Position numbers and translations under genes: made by a program
Part shown: positions 53,154-62,349 of the stretch, in pieces
How the letters are laid out: the number at the start of each line of letters is the position of its first letter
Numbering within the stretch: the first letter of the stretch is position 1
Source of the DNA: Chryseobacterium sp.
Lineage (GTDB): Bacteria; Bacteroidota; Bacteroidia; Flavobacteriales; Weeksellaceae
Direction of reading: 5' to 3'
Length of the DNA stretch: 64,000 nt
Assembly: GCA_018260475.1 (NCBI GenBank)
Contig: JAGLBA010000003.1
Location: 111,309 to 175,308, forward strand
The notes under the pieces: generated by a model
What the model saw: only the letters and a program-made list of their open reading frames with translations
What the model was told of the DNA's origin: nothing
Database searches by the model: none

Positions 53154-54815
53154 TTAACTTGTATGAGAAACTTGTAATTCCGTCAAATCAATGATTTTGT
53201 CCGCCCGTTTGGCGCTACTCTCGCGATGGGTGATGATGATGGAAGTGCTTGTTTTTAGGTCTTTTTCGATGTTTTGAAGGATGTTTTCTTCAGTTTCAGT
53301 ATCCAAAGCAGAAAGTGAATCATCAAAAATTAAAATTTCAGGATCTTTGATCAGCGCTCTGGCGATGCATATCCTTTGTTTTTGTCCGCCCGAGAGCATC
53401 ACTCCGCGCTCACCCACCATGGTTTGGTATTGGTTTTTAAACTCAACAATATTCTTGTGGACATCGGCTTTCTTTGCATATTCCGTCACCTTCGCCAAAT
53501 CTGGTTTCTCCAAAGCAAAACCGATGTTGTTTTCAATCGTATCCGAGAAAAGGTAACTCTCCTGCGGAATGTACCCGATGTGCTTGCGGTAGTTTTCGAG
53601 GTTATGCTCTTTCAGATTTTTGCCATCTACCAAAATTTCACCCTCGGTAGGGTCTATCAGGCGGCAGAGGAGTAATGCAACAGTCGATTTTCCGCTGCCG
53701 GTCTTTCCCATAATGGCAAGACTTTCGCCGGCTTTTACGCTGAAACTAAGGTTGTTTAAGGCTTTGATGCCCGTATTCGGGTAAGTATAGGATACATTTC
53801 GGAACTCGATGTCGCCTTTTATAGGGTAGATATTGTGATTGGTATTGGTGATTTCGGATTTTTTGTCTAAAAATTCATTAATTCTGGACATAGATGCCGC
53901 TGCGCGCTGGTTCACCGAAGTCACCCAACCCACCATGGAGAAAGGAAAAATCAGGATATTAATGTACATGAAAAAATCAGCGATTTTCCCGACGGATAAT
54001 TCTCCTTTGATGTATTTTTGTCCGCCAATGTACAAAATAGTGACATTCAGCATCCCCACTACGAAAAGGATAATGGTGAAAAAGTAGGCTTCTGTGCGTG
54101 CTAAATCCAAGGCTTTTTGTTGATAATCATTAACCTTGATGCCGTAGTTTTTCTCTATGTATTTTTCTTTAGCAAAAAACTTGACCACGCGAATACCCGA
54201 AAAACTATCCTGCACGAAAGTGGAAATCGCCGACTGGCTTTTCTGCATAATCTTGGATTTCTTGTTGATGACAGAACTCACTTTGTAAATCATAAATGAA
54301 AGAATCGGCAGCGGCAATAGCGACCACAGCGTCATGGATGTATCTGTTTTTAGCATATAAATCCCTGTAACAGTGAGTAGTACTAGCAGGTTGGCAACAT
54401 ACATTATGCCAGGACCAAGGTACATCCGCACGGCAACCACATCTTCGCTGAGGCGGTTCATCAGGTCGCCGATTGTTGTTTTTTTGTAATCCGTGAGGGA
54501 TAATTCCTGATAGTGGTTATATATTTTATTTTTGAGTTCGTATTCTATTTTTCGTGAGGCCACGATGATCGTTTGGCGCATCATGAACGTGAAAAACCCC
54601 GTGAGTAGGGATGATGCCACGATGATGCCCACATTCATCAGCACTTTTTTGTTGAAACCCAGCGTCGTATTTTCCGTGAGCTGATCCACGGAATCTCCCA
54701 CAAACTGCACTTTGAAGATGTGGAAAAAATTGCTCGCGATGATGAATAGTACGCCCCAGAACAGCAGCATACGGTGTTTCCAGAAATAAGGGTTTAGGGT
54801 TTTTAATGCGTTCAT
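53154..54815 (-). CDS. ABC transporter, fused permease and ATPase (exporter type)
   Basis: A 553-residue half-transporter: about six membrane helices (residues 20-300) then an ATPase domain with Walker A GKTGSGKSTVALLL, signature LSGGQKQRICIARAL, and Walker B ILIFDDSLSALD. The catalytic Glu after the Walker B Asp is replaced by Asp, a feature of the degenerate site in heterodimeric exporters such as YheI/MdlA types. Its partner half is not adjacent, so the functional pair and the substrate are unknown. A TATTTTTG box lies 5 bases before the start codon. Confidence 0.9.
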   Translation of the reverse strand: MNALKTLNPYFWKHRMLLFWGVLFIIASNFFHIFKVQFVGDSVDQLTENTTLGFNKKVLMNVGIIVASSLLTGFFTFMMRQTIIVASRKIEYELKNKIYNHYQELSLTDYKKTTIGDLMNRLSEDVVAVRMYLGPGIMYVANLLVLLTVTGIYMLKTDTSMTLWSLLPLPILSFMIYKVSSVINKKSKIMQKSQSAISTFVQDSFSGIRVVKFFAKEKYIEKNYGIKVNDYQQKALDLARTEAYFFTIILFVVGMLNVTILYIGGQKYIKGELSVGKIADFFMYINILIFPFSMVGWVTSVNQRAAASMSRINEFLDKKSEITNTNHNIYPIKGDIEFRNVSYTYPNTGIKALNNLSFSVKAGESLAIMGKTGSGKSTVALLLCRLIDPTEGEILVDGKNLKEHNLENYRKHIGYIPQESYLFSDTIENNIGFALEKPDLAKVTEYAKKADVHKNIVEFKNQYQTMVGERGVMLSGGQKQRICIARALIKDPEILIFDDSLSALDTETEENILQNIEKDLKTSTSIIITHRESSAKRADKIIDLTELQVSHTS

Positions 54816-54820
54816 CGTTG

Positions 54821-54828
54821 CAAAAATA
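54821..54828 (-). promoter_or_regulatory. -7 box TATTTTTG of the ABC exporter (leaderless arrangement)
   Basis: Exact match on the - strand, only 5 bases before ATG 54815. Confidence 0.65.
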
Positions 54829-54894
54829 GGTAATTTTTATGGGAAGAGATAGGTTGTTTGCATTTAAACCTGTGCCTTAAAAATTAAATTTCCC

Positions 54895-54902
54895 TATATT
54901 TG
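54895..54902 (+). promoter_or_regulatory. -7 box TATATTTG of the nusB operon
   Basis: Exact TAnnTTTG match 21 bases before ATG 54924, divergent from the ABC exporter box at 54821. Confidence 0.55.
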
Positions 54903-54923
54903 CCGCCATAAAATGATCTTTGA

Positions 54924-55832
54924 ATGTTAGGAAGAAGACAAATCCGTGAGAAAGTAGTAGAAAACCTCTACTCTTATTATCAAAACCCTATCAAGACGGA
55001 TGTCTTGGAAAAAAATCTCCTGACCGAGATAGAAAAGATATACCACCTTTATATATATCAACTCAACTTCCTTGTCGGCCTGAAGCATCTTGCTGAACAG
55101 CAGATAGAAATCGGGAAAACTAAATTCCTGAAATCCGAGGAAGACATTAACCCCAACCAAAAATTCATCAACAACCAAGTCCTGAAACTCATCGAGGAAA
55201 ACCGCGAGAGGCTTTCCTTCAATTCCAAGCATCAGGAACTGAAATGGGACCTGTACGACGAACTTCTTGTGAAGACCTTCCAACGCCTAAAGGCGGGGAA
55301 GCGCTATCAGGATTTTATGAAAGAAGAAGGCTATTCTTTCGAGGAAGATCAAAAATTCATCGGTAAACTTTTCCTGCGCTATGTTGCGGAAAATGAGGAC
55401 TTCCACGACAGGGCAGAAGGCATGGAGATGAGTTGGGCAGATGATTTCCACATTGCTAATTCCATGGTCCAAAAAACCATCGGCTACCTGAAAGAAGACG
55501 AGGAGTGCAACACCCTGATCCGTATGTTGAAGGATGATGAAGACCGCAATTTCGCAGTCCGCCTGCTTCGTGCATCGGTGAATAATATGGAAGAAACAGA
55601 GAAAAAAATCGAAGAGCGTCTCCAAAACTGGGATTTAGACAGGGTTTCTTTGATGGACAAAATCATCCTTATAGCCGCTATTACAGAGTTTGATGCCTTC
55701 CCGGCAACGGCCTCGCGCATCATCATTAATGAATATGTGGAAATTTCCAAAGTGTATTCCACCGATCGCTCAAATATCTTTATTAATGGTATCTTAGACA
55801 AATATTCCAAAGACCTGAACCGCATAAATTAA
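54924..55832 (+). CDS. nusB: Transcription antitermination factor NusB, long form
   Basis: A 302-residue protein; the C-terminal 140 residues (e.g. LDRVSLMDKIILIAAITEF ... INEYVEISKVYSTDRSNIFINGILD) match the RNA-binding NusB fold that joins the rRNA antitermination complex. The N-terminal extension (about 150 residues) is usual for Bacteroidota. First gene of the operon nusB-DUF1573-yajC, with gaps of 6 and 13 bases. Confidence 0.9.
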   Translation: MLGRRQIREKVVENLYSYYQNPIKTDVLEKNLLTEIEKIYHLYIYQLNFLVGLKHLAEQQIEIGKTKFLKSEEDINPNQKFINNQVLKLIEENRERLSFNSKHQELKWDLYDELLVKTFQRLKAGKRYQDFMKEEGYSFEEDQKFIGKLFLRYVAENEDFHDRAEGMEMSWADDFHIANSMVQKTIGYLKEDEECNTLIRMLKDDEDRNFAVRLLRASVNNMEETEKKIEERLQNWDLDRVSLMDKIILIAAITEFDAFPATASRIIINEYVEISKVYSTDRSNIFINGILDKYSKDLNRIN

Positions 55833-55838
55833 TCTGTT

Positions 55839-56312
55839 ATGAAAAAGTATTTCCTTCTCTTTGCCCTTGCCGCCGCCGCAGTATCTTGCAAGAAAGAAAA
55901 CCAGCCTGCCGATCCAGTGGTGATCGCCGGCGATAGTGAGGTGGTGGCACCTGCCATGGTTTCACAAGAAGACCTTGTGAAAGAAGCCAAATCCAAGCCG
56001 CTTACCAATCTCGCACTTTCCGAAAACCACCATGATTTCGGGAAAATAAAAAAAGGAGAGAAAGTGGCACATACCTATACCGTGACGAATATGGGAAGTA
56101 ATCCGCTCATCATCTCCCAAGTGAAACCTGGTTGCGGCTGTACAGCACCAGAATACACAACCGAGCCGATCATGCCTGGAAAGACCGGAAAAATCACGCT
56201 TTCCTTTGATTCTACCAATTTCGACGGACTTGTAAACAAGCAGGCGGAAGTCTATGCCAATGTAGAAAAAGCACCGATTACGATTACCTTTTCAGCAAAC
56301 ATTCAACCTTAA
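55839..56312 (+). CDS. DUF1573 lipoprotein
   Basis: A 157-residue protein with a lipoprotein signal (lipobox AVSC, Cys 17). The mature part has the DUF1573 beta domain: HHDFGKIKKGEKVAHTYTVTN and KPGCGCTAPEY. An exported lipoprotein of unknown function widespread in Bacteroidota. It is sandwiched between nusB and yajC. Confidence 0.88.
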   Translation: MKKYFLLFALAAAAVSCKKENQPADPVVIAGDSEVVAPAMVSQEDLVKEAKSKPLTNLALSENHHDFGKIKKGEKVAHTYTVTNMGSNPLIISQVKPGCGCTAPEYTTEPIMPGKTGKITLSFDSTNFDGLVNKQAEVYANVEKAPITITFSANIQP

Positions 56313-56325
56313 AAAATAAAAAATT

Positions 56326-56655
56326 ATGCTTACAATATTCTTACAAATAGGCGATGCCAACTCCATGCTGCCCACTATCCTGATGATGGTCGCCATGTTC
56401 GGCGCATTTTATTTCCTGATGATCCGCCCGCAAATGGCGAAGGCCAAAAAGGAAAAAAACTTTCAAGCAAGCCTGAAAGTAGGCAGCAGAGTAGTCACCA
56501 CTTCCGGTATACACGGCAGAATTGCACAAATCCAAGAAGACGGATTCGTGATTGAAACCCTTGCGGGTAAAATTAAATTTGAAAAAGCCGCCGTTTCCCA
56601 AGAATTTACTCAAAACAGATTCCCGGATAGCACCGAAACAGCAGTGAAAAAATAA
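56326..56655 (+). CDS. yajC: Preprotein translocase subunit YajC
   Basis: A 109-residue protein with an N-terminal membrane helix (about 15-36) followed by FLMIRPQMAKAKKEK and the small KOW-like core LKVGSRVVTTSGIHGRIAQIQED. YajC associates with SecD/SecF. No secDF is adjacent. A terminator follows, then repeat C. Confidence 0.93.
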   Translation: MLTIFLQIGDANSMLPTILMMVAMFGAFYFLMIRPQMAKAKKEKNFQASLKVGSRVVTTSGIHGRIAQIQEDGFVIETLAGKIKFEKAAVSQEFTQNRFPDSTETAVKK

Positions 56656-56676
56656 TAACTAAAAATTTAGTCCAAC

Positions 56677-56713
56677 AAAAAACTTCAGGAGAATTTCTCT
56701 TGAAGTTTTTTTA
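56677..56713 (+). terminator. Rho-independent terminator after yajC
   Basis: Long hairpin with outer stem ACTTCA / TGAAGT and inner GGAG / CTC pairs (56682-56706), flanked by A and T runs. Confidence 0.85.
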
Positions 56714-56715
56714 TT

Positions 56716-56810
56716 TGGGCGCCTTTTCCGCCCTCCGTTCCCGCTGTTTTGCTCGTCGTTCCTCCTCGCAAAACGAGCTCCACTCAGGTCGGGGCGCACG
56801 AGATTCGCTG
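56716..56810. repeat. GC-rich intergenic hairpin repeat C
   Basis: Third close copy. The stem is GTTTTGC (56746-56752) / GCAAAAC (56768-56774): the last pair is C-G where copies A and B have T-A, a compensatory change that keeps the helix. It ends within a few bases of the stop of the convergent transporter gene (56813). Confidence 0.78.
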
Positions 56811-56812
56811 CT

Positions 56813-58501
56813 TCAACTCAACAATAAAATCAAAATACTCGCCGTGAATATCCTGAAAATAGTCACCAAAGGATAAACCTGTGCATAACTTTGTATCGGA
56901 ATGTCGCTTTCCAGGTAGTTCGTACTAAAGGAGAGAGCAGCAGGGTCGGTATAACTACCGCTCATGATTCCCGCAAGTTGCAGGAAGTTTATTTTCAAGA
57001 AAAATCTGCCCACGATCACCATCAGGATCAAAGGAATAAAGGTAATCGCCGATCCGAACAGAAGGAACGACCAACCGTTGTATTTTATGAAGTTGTCGTA
57101 AAAACCATCGCCGGCATGCACGCCCACTGCCGCAAAAAACAGACAAATGCCAAAATCTTTCATAAAATAAATCGCCCCGGTATTGATGTACGAGTGGATG
57201 AAGGAAATACCGCCGTAGCGCGAAATCAATAGCGCCACAATCAGCGGTCCGGCTGCAAAGCCCAGTTTGAGCGGGATAGGCAGTCCCGGAATCATCAATG
57301 GAAGGGAGCCGAGAATAATTCCCAATAAAAGTCCACCAAACAGTGAAAGGAAGTCCGGTTCTATGAGTTTTTTCTCCTGGTTACCGATGATTTTTTCCGC
57401 CTCGGAGATTGCTTCTTCGGAGCCAATCACCCGCAGGATGTCGCCATAGAAAAGTTCCAAACTCGGGCGCGGAATCATCTCCTTACCGGCACGGAATACG
57501 CGCGTCACTTTCAGATCGTAGGTGTTATATAAATCCAGTTCAGATAATTTTTTGTGCATCGCCGAAGGCTTGGTCACGAAAATACTTTTCTTACTAATAT
57601 CGCTCGCCGATTCGATGAACTGGTCAGTAGATGGGCGTCCCAGCTTTTGGATGAACGCGTCCAAATCTTGCTCTTTTCCTACCAGCATCAGCACATCCCG
57701 ACTTTGCAGCTGCGTATCCAGTGTTGGAGATTTCACGGCCTCGCTACCAGAATGTTTTAACCTCGATACCACAATTTGCAACCCGGTTTCTTTGATAGCT
57801 TGGTTCAGAGATTTACCGAAAAACTCAGGGTTTGTCACACGCATTTTTTTATGCATCAGCGGTTCCTCACGGTTCAGTTTGCTCATCCGGAAGCGGCGCA
57901 TCTCTACTTCTGGGTTTATTTTCAGTATAGTTTTAGATAAAATAATCGTCCCAATAATACCAAATACACCTAACGGATAGGTGATGGCGTAGCCGATGGC
58001 GGGATCGGTAAAAATTTTCCCAGGCAAGGTAGCCTTTAGTTCTTCTATGGTATTTTTAGCGGCGCCCAGTCCAGGGGTGTTGGTAACCGATCCACTCATG
58101 ATTCCAACCAAGTTTTCGATGCTTAATCCGGTAGTTTTGAATAAGATAAAAGTAATCACACCGCCCAAAAAGACGCAGGAAACCGCTAAAATATTGAATT
58201 TCAGTCCGTCATTTTTGAACGATGAAAAAAACGACGGCCCTACTTGCAGCCCGATTCCATAAACAAAGAGTATCAACCCGAAATCGCGGATGAAATCCAG
58301 AATGCCATCCTCGATTCTATAACCCAAATGTCCTAAAAGCAATCCTGTAAACATAACGGCAGACACGCCGAAAGTGATTTTCCCAAATTTTAATCGTCCA
58401 AGAAAGATACCACTTCCAATTGCTAGCATAATGGTGATGAGGGATTGCGTAACGGATGGGTGTTCCGCGGGAAGGAGCAAATTTTGCAGCCAGTCGAACA
58501 T
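56813..58501 (-). CDS. AspT/YidE/YbjL-type transporter with two RCK_C domains
   Basis: A 562-residue inner-membrane protein with two similar membrane halves, each ending in a GxxxGxxTNTPGLGAA-like motif (SGSVTNTPGLGAAKN in the first half, SGSYTDPAALSFSTN in the second), and in between two RCK_C/TrkA-C regulatory domains (about residues 200-370). This is the putative antiporter family of E. coli YidE/YbjL and of the aspartate/alanine antiporter AspT. The substrate is unknown. Start at 58501 is supported by the promoter box; an upstream ATG at 58621 adds 40 residues. Confidence 0.9.
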   Translation of the reverse strand: MFDWLQNLLLPAEHPSVTQSLITIMLAIGSGIFLGRLKFGKITFGVSAVMFTGLLLGHLGYRIEDGILDFIRDFGLILFVYGIGLQVGPSFFSSFKNDGLKFNILAVSCVFLGGVITFILFKTTGLSIENLVGIMSGSVTNTPGLGAAKNTIEELKATLPGKIFTDPAIGYAITYPLGVFGIIGTIILSKTILKINPEVEMRRFRMSKLNREEPLMHKKMRVTNPEFFGKSLNQAIKETGLQIVVSRLKHSGSEAVKSPTLDTQLQSRDVLMLVGKEQDLDAFIQKLGRPSTDQFIESASDISKKSIFVTKPSAMHKKLSELDLYNTYDLKVTRVFRAGKEMIPRPSLELFYGDILRVIGSEEAISEAEKIIGNQEKKLIEPDFLSLFGGLLLGIILGSLPLMIPGLPIPLKLGFAAGPLIVALLISRYGGISFIHSYINTGAIYFMKDFGICLFFAAVGVHAGDGFYDNFIKYNGWSFLLFGSAITFIPLILMVIVGRFFLKINFLQLAGIMSGSYTDPAALSFSTNYLESDIPIQSYAQVYPLVTIFRIFTASILILLLS

Positions 58502-58522
58502 AATCGTTTTTTTTTTACGCTG

Positions 58523-58530
58523 CAAAATTA
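58523..58530 (-). promoter_or_regulatory. -7 box TAATTTTG of the AspT-like transporter
   Basis: Exact TAnnTTTG match on the - strand, 21 bases before ATG 58501; confirms this start over the upstream ATG 58621. Confidence 0.6.
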
Positions 58531-58700
58531 CGCCGAACCTGACCTTTTTGAGTGTTAAATTAGAATGAACTTTGTCATTAAATGCATCTGAGAAAAACTC
58601 CCGCAGAATATATGGCTTCACAGCTTTCTCGAGATGCCTATTGTCTCAAGATTTATGACAGCCGAGTGTCTTTGTGTTATAATAAATATAAATATAAACA

Positions 58701-60305
58701 TCAATATTTTGTCCTACTAATGATTTCCCTCAATTGCGACTTTTCTTCCGCCGAGAGTTTTCGCCAATAAAAACCATCACTTAAATTACTACCGATTTTT
58801 TGAGGGAAAATCCCGGCTTCATAATATTTTTTCATAAAACCCGGGGAAATGGCCGGCAGCGGAGTATCAAAACAAAATGGGTAATCTTTCGGGATATTAA
58901 AATCCAAATTTCCAATTCGGTGGGAAGTGTATTTTTTATAGTTGTATTCCGATGGTTTGATGAGTTGGACCGCCTCGAATCCCTTCATAAAGCTACCGAG
59001 CCGGAAACTCGGGATAGTGGATTGTAAAATTTTTGGAAAACTAAATGAAAGGCACACTCCCGAAATCATTAACCAAAACAAAACCTTTACGGTTGGCGTC
59101 TTTATTTTAGTGGAAAAAATAACAAATGCAATTACGAAAAATACATCAATAAAAAACCGATACTGCGCAGAAAACGCTAACACCAAAATACCTTTTATCA
59201 TAACGGAAATAAAAATTATGGTGACGACTCGGTTTTTTTTATGGATTGTAAAAGCCGCAAAACTAGTCACCGACAAAATGAAAAGAATATGAATAAAAGA
59301 CTTCACACCGGAAAGAAAAAGCCAGTTTTTAGCATAATCCCAGGCAGAAAAATTCCTTATTTCTGTGATGCTATACTGCATATCATAGGTTTTCAGGATG
59401 GCCATCTCTGCAGAGGATTTCATAAGTTCGGGGTTCGGTTGCCACGGGATTCTTAAATCTATCATTTGGAGCGGAAAAACAGGATAACCGAAACACCAAA
59501 GATTTTTGATAAAAAATAGTAATAAAATCAACACACAGGGAAACAGGAGATTGTATCTCTTCAAAATAAATAAGGAATACATCACCACTGCAAGCGGCGC
59601 CCAAACCATCGTTGGTTTAATGCAAAAGACAAATACAGAGAGTGCAAACAGCCATTTGGTTTGTTGGTTACCGGATAGAATTTCATCTAAAATAATTAAA
59701 GAAATCACGATAACGGGCAAATCTGGTGAGGGCGATTGTACAAAAAGGCACAAAATGGGCAGGAAAAGCAAGTGGAAAAAACGGTTTCTCTCGTATATAT
59801 ATAAGGTATAGATGACCAAAACCAAGACATTAATCCTTAAAAAAGAATCTGAAAAATGAGAGAAGCCGGCTTGAAATATATGCCACAAGGACATTTGCGC
59901 CTGTACCAGTTCCAGATTGGCGATCCCTTTTACCAAACCTATTTCCTGAAGCCATTGCAGCGTGGGGACATAGTACCCGAAATGATCCAAGATAAAAGGC
60001 GCAAAACTCGCCGTGAAAATTATGGGAATGATGATGATCAGAGCGCCTTGATTTTGTTTGAAAAAATCAAAAAAAAGAAGATGAATTTTAAAGATAAAAA
60101 ACGCTGTAATGCCTGATGCCAGTAGGAAAATCTCGGCATATAAGTCTATAGGAAAGAAAAATGCGTACGCCGTGAGCAGGGTAGTGATGGAGACCAAGCC
60201 GCGTAACAGCATTGCGGAGAGCACCCCGCCACGCGCGCCCGACAATCTGCCCCAGCCGGCAACAGTGGGCAGCAAAAAGAGTAGACCAAATAAAATATAT
60301 AGCAT
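58701..60305 (-). CDS. Large integral membrane protein (LIC_10190-like family)
   Basis: A 534-residue protein with about ten hydrophobic helices and a C-terminal soluble stretch (from about residue 430) of mixed charge. I believe it resembles the LIC_10190 family of membrane proteins of unknown function, but this is from memory. Start 60305 is chosen because a TACTTTTA box with a TTTG 20 bases upstream sits between it and the alternative ATG at 60371. It is AT-rich and lies directly upstream of rplK in the opposite direction. Confidence 0.7.
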   Translation of the reverse strand: MLYILFGLLFLLPTVAGWGRLSGARGGVLSAMLLRGLVSITTLLTAYAFFFPIDLYAEIFLLASGITAFFIFKIHLLFFDFFKQNQGALIIIIPIIFTASFAPFILDHFGYYVPTLQWLQEIGLVKGIANLELVQAQMSLWHIFQAGFSHFSDSFLRINVLVLVIYTLYIYERNRFFHLLFLPILCLFVQSPSPDLPVIVISLIILDEILSGNQQTKWLFALSVFVFCIKPTMVWAPLAVVMYSLFILKRYNLLFPCVLILLLFFIKNLWCFGYPVFPLQMIDLRIPWQPNPELMKSSAEMAILKTYDMQYSITEIRNFSAWDYAKNWLFLSGVKSFIHILFILSVTSFAAFTIHKKNRVVTIIFISVMIKGILVLAFSAQYRFFIDVFFVIAFVIFSTKIKTPTVKVLFWLMISGVCLSFSFPKILQSTIPSFRLGSFMKGFEAVQLIKPSEYNYKKYTSHRIGNLDFNIPKDYPFCFDTPLPAISPGFMKKYYEAGIFPQKIGSNLSDGFYWRKLSAEEKSQLREIISRTKY

Positions 60306-60313
60306 TATTGGGC

Positions 60314-60321
60314 TAAAAGTA
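60314..60321 (-). promoter_or_regulatory. -7 box TACTTTTA of the LIC_10190-like gene
   Basis: On the - strand, one mismatch to TAnnTTTG, with TTTG at 60342-60345 and 20 bases between. Supports the start at 60305. Confidence 0.5.
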
Positions 60322-60392
60322 ACAATCTGTGTGGGATAATGCAAAAGTATTTTTGGGAATTTAAAATTCATACTAAAAATCAGTTCTTTATA

Positions 60393-60422
60393 TTGCTATG
60401 TTAAAAAATATTCTTACTTTTG
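60393..60422 (+). promoter_or_regulatory. Strong promoter of the rplK operon
   Basis: TTG (60393-60395), 19 bases, then TACTTTTG (60415-60422): a full -33/-7 Bacteroidota promoter 98 bases upstream of rplK. Confidence 0.75.
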
Positions 60423-60436
60423 CAGTCCAAAATGCA

Positions 60437-60463
60437 GGCATGCCATTGTGAGTACGGCATGCT
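60437..60463 (+). promoter_or_regulatory. Leader hairpin of the rplK operon
   Basis: Stem GCATGCC (60438-60444) / GGCATGC (60456-60462) with an 11-base loop in the 5' leader. A position and size seen in autoregulated ribosomal-protein leaders (in E. coli L1 represses the L11 operon); whether L1 binds here is untested. Confidence 0.45.
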
Positions 60464-60520
60464 GTTACAATAATTAATGCTTCCACATTCAATTATTACT
60501 AATTTATTTAAAAAAGAGAA

Positions 60521-60967
60521 ATGGCTAAAAAGGTCTTTAAAATGGTGAAGCTTCAGGTGAAGGGCGGCGCTGCCAACCCATCTCCACCAGTAGGCCCAGC
60601 ATTGGGTTCCGCGGGTGTGAACATCATGGAGTTTTGTAAACAATTCAACGGTAGAACTCAGGATAAGCCCGGACAGGTGCTTCCTGTAATCATCACTGTA
60701 TTCGAAGACAAGTCTTTTGAATTTGTGATTAAAACGCCCCCTGCAGCGATTCAGCTTATGGATGCGGCCAAAATAAAAGGCGGCTCCGGCGAACCGAACA
60801 GAAACAAAGTAGGATCTGTATCTTGGGAGCAAGTTTCCAAAATCGCTGAGGAAAAAATGAGCGACTTGAACTGTTTTACAAAAGATTCTGCGATCTCTAT
60901 GGTGGCAGGTACTGCAAGATCCATGGGGTTGAAAGTAACAGGAACTAAACCGACTACTAACGCTTAA
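60521..60967 (+). CDS. rplK: Ribosomal protein L11
   Basis: A 148-residue 50S protein with the usual N-terminal [26 protein letters not shown] and the RNA-binding C-terminal domain ([12 protein letters not shown] ... [12 protein letters not shown]). First of rplK-rplA-rplJ-rplL; gaps are 11, 12 and 51 bases. nusG and secE, which usually precede it, are absent. Confidence 0.97.
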   Translation: MAKKVFKMVKLQVKGGAANPSPPVGPALGSAGVNIMEFCKQFNGRTQDKPGQVLPVIITVFEDKSFEFVIKTPPAAIQLMDAAKIKGGSGEPNRNKVGSVSWEQVSKIAEEKMSDLNCFTKDSAISMVAGTARSMGLKVTGTKPTTNA

Positions 60968-60978
60968 TACTAAAGGAA

Positions 60979-61671
60979 ATGGCAAAATTGACAAAAAAGC
61001 AGAAGGATGCTTTAAGCAAAGTAGAAAAAGGTAAATTTTACACTCTGGAAGAGGGTTCTGCCCTTGTGAAAGAAGTGAACACTGCAAAGTTTGATGCTTC
61101 TGTAGATATCGCCGTGAGATTGGGTGTAGATCCAAGAAAAGCGAACCAAATGGTTAGAGGGGTGGTATCCCTTCCACACGGTACAGGTAAGGATGTGAAA
61201 GTGCTTGCACTGGTAACTCCGGACAAAGAAGCTGAGGCTAAAGAAGCTGGTGCTGACTATGTAGGTTTGGACGAATATCTTCAAAAAATCAAAGATGGTT
61301 GGACGGATGTAGATGTGATCGTAACCATGCCGGCGGTAATGGGTAAACTCGGTCCTTTAGGTAGAGTGTTAGGTCCAAGAGGCCTTATGCCAAACCCTAA
61401 ATCTGGTACTGTAACCATGGATATTGGAAAAGCTGTAGCAGAGGTTAAAGCGGGTAAGATAGATTTCAAAGTTGATAAATATGGCATCATCCATGCGGCA
61501 ATCGGCAAGGTTTCTTTTGAGCCGGCTAAATTGCAAGAAAACGCACAAGAGTTGATCCAGACTTTGGTGAAAATGAAGCCAACGGCTGCGAAAGGAATTT
61601 ATGTGAAGAGCATCTACATTTCTTCTACAATGAGCCCAGGTATTGCTATTGATACGAAATCTGTAAACTAA
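60979..61671 (+). CDS. rplA: Ribosomal protein L1
   Basis: A 230-residue 50S protein forming the L1 stalk. Typical sequences: [57 protein letters not shown]. Normal length. Potential autogenous regulator of the operon. Confidence 0.97.
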   Translation: MAKLTKKQKDALSKVEKGKFYTLEEGSALVKEVNTAKFDASVDIAVRLGVDPRKANQMVRGVVSLPHGTGKDVKVLALVTPDKEAEAKEAGADYVGLDEYLQKIKDGWTDVDVIVTMPAVMGKLGPLGRVLGPRGLMPNPKSGTVTMDIGKAVAEVKAGKIDFKVDKYGIIHAAIGKVSFEPAKLQENAQELIQTLVKMKPTAAKGIYVKSIYISSTMSPGIAIDTKSVN

Positions 61672-61683
61672 AATCTGAAAGAC

Positions 61684-62298
61684 ATGACAAAAGAAGAAAA
61701 AGTATTAGTAATACAGGAAATAAAGGATCTTTTGCAAGACGCAAAAACAGTATATGTAGCAGATCTTGAGGGCTTGAACGCTGCCCAGACTTCAGATTTC
61801 AGAAGACAGGCTTTCAAGCAAGAAATCAAAGTAAAAGTAGTGAAAAACACCCTTTTGCAAAAAGCTATGGAGCAGTTAGGAGAAGTAGATTTCTCTGAAA
61901 TGTTCCCAACTTTCAAAGGTAACACTGCCGTGATGGTTTCTGAAACAGCAAACGCACCAGCAAAACTGATCCAGTCTTTCAGAAGGAATGCTGAAAAACC
62001 ATCTTTGAAATCAGCATACCTACAAGAAACAGTCTATATAGGCGACCAAACCCTTGAAACGCTTGTAAATATCAAGTCCAGAGAGGAAATGATCGGCGAA
62101 ATCATAGGATTGCTCCAATCTCCAATCCAGCGCGTGATATCTGCATTGCAGAATAAGCCTGAAACAGCGGAGCCAAAAGCAGACGAAACAGCAGAAGCTG
62201 CTCCGGCTGAAGAAGCAATAACCGAAACTCCTGCTGCGGACGCTCCTGAAGCAAAAACAGAAGGTGCAGAAGGAACTGAGGCTCCTGCTGCTGAATAA
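61684..62298 (+). CDS. rplJ: Ribosomal protein L10 with long acidic tail
   Basis: A 204-residue protein; L10 binds the L7/L12 dimers on the ribosome. The core (about 1-158: YVADLEGLNAAQTSDFRRQ, LQKAMEQLG, NTAVMVSE) is standard; the last 45 residues are a low-complexity Ala/Glu/Pro/Thr extension (starting near KPETAEPKADE) not found in E. coli L10 (165 residues). The usual L7/L12-binding helix precedes the tail. Confidence 0.96.
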   Translation: MTKEEKVLVIQEIKDLLQDAKTVYVADLEGLNAAQTSDFRRQAFKQEIKVKVVKNTLLQKAMEQLGEVDFSEMFPTFKGNTAVMVSETANAPAKLIQSFRRNAEKPSLKSAYLQETVYIGDQTLETLVNIKSREEMIGEIIGLLQSPIQRVISALQNKPETAEPKADETAEAAPAEEAITETPAADAPEAKTEGAEGTEAPAAE

Positions 62299-62349
62299 GA
62301 CACTCAAACAAATCTATAAAAAATCAACAACACAAAACATTTTATCAAA

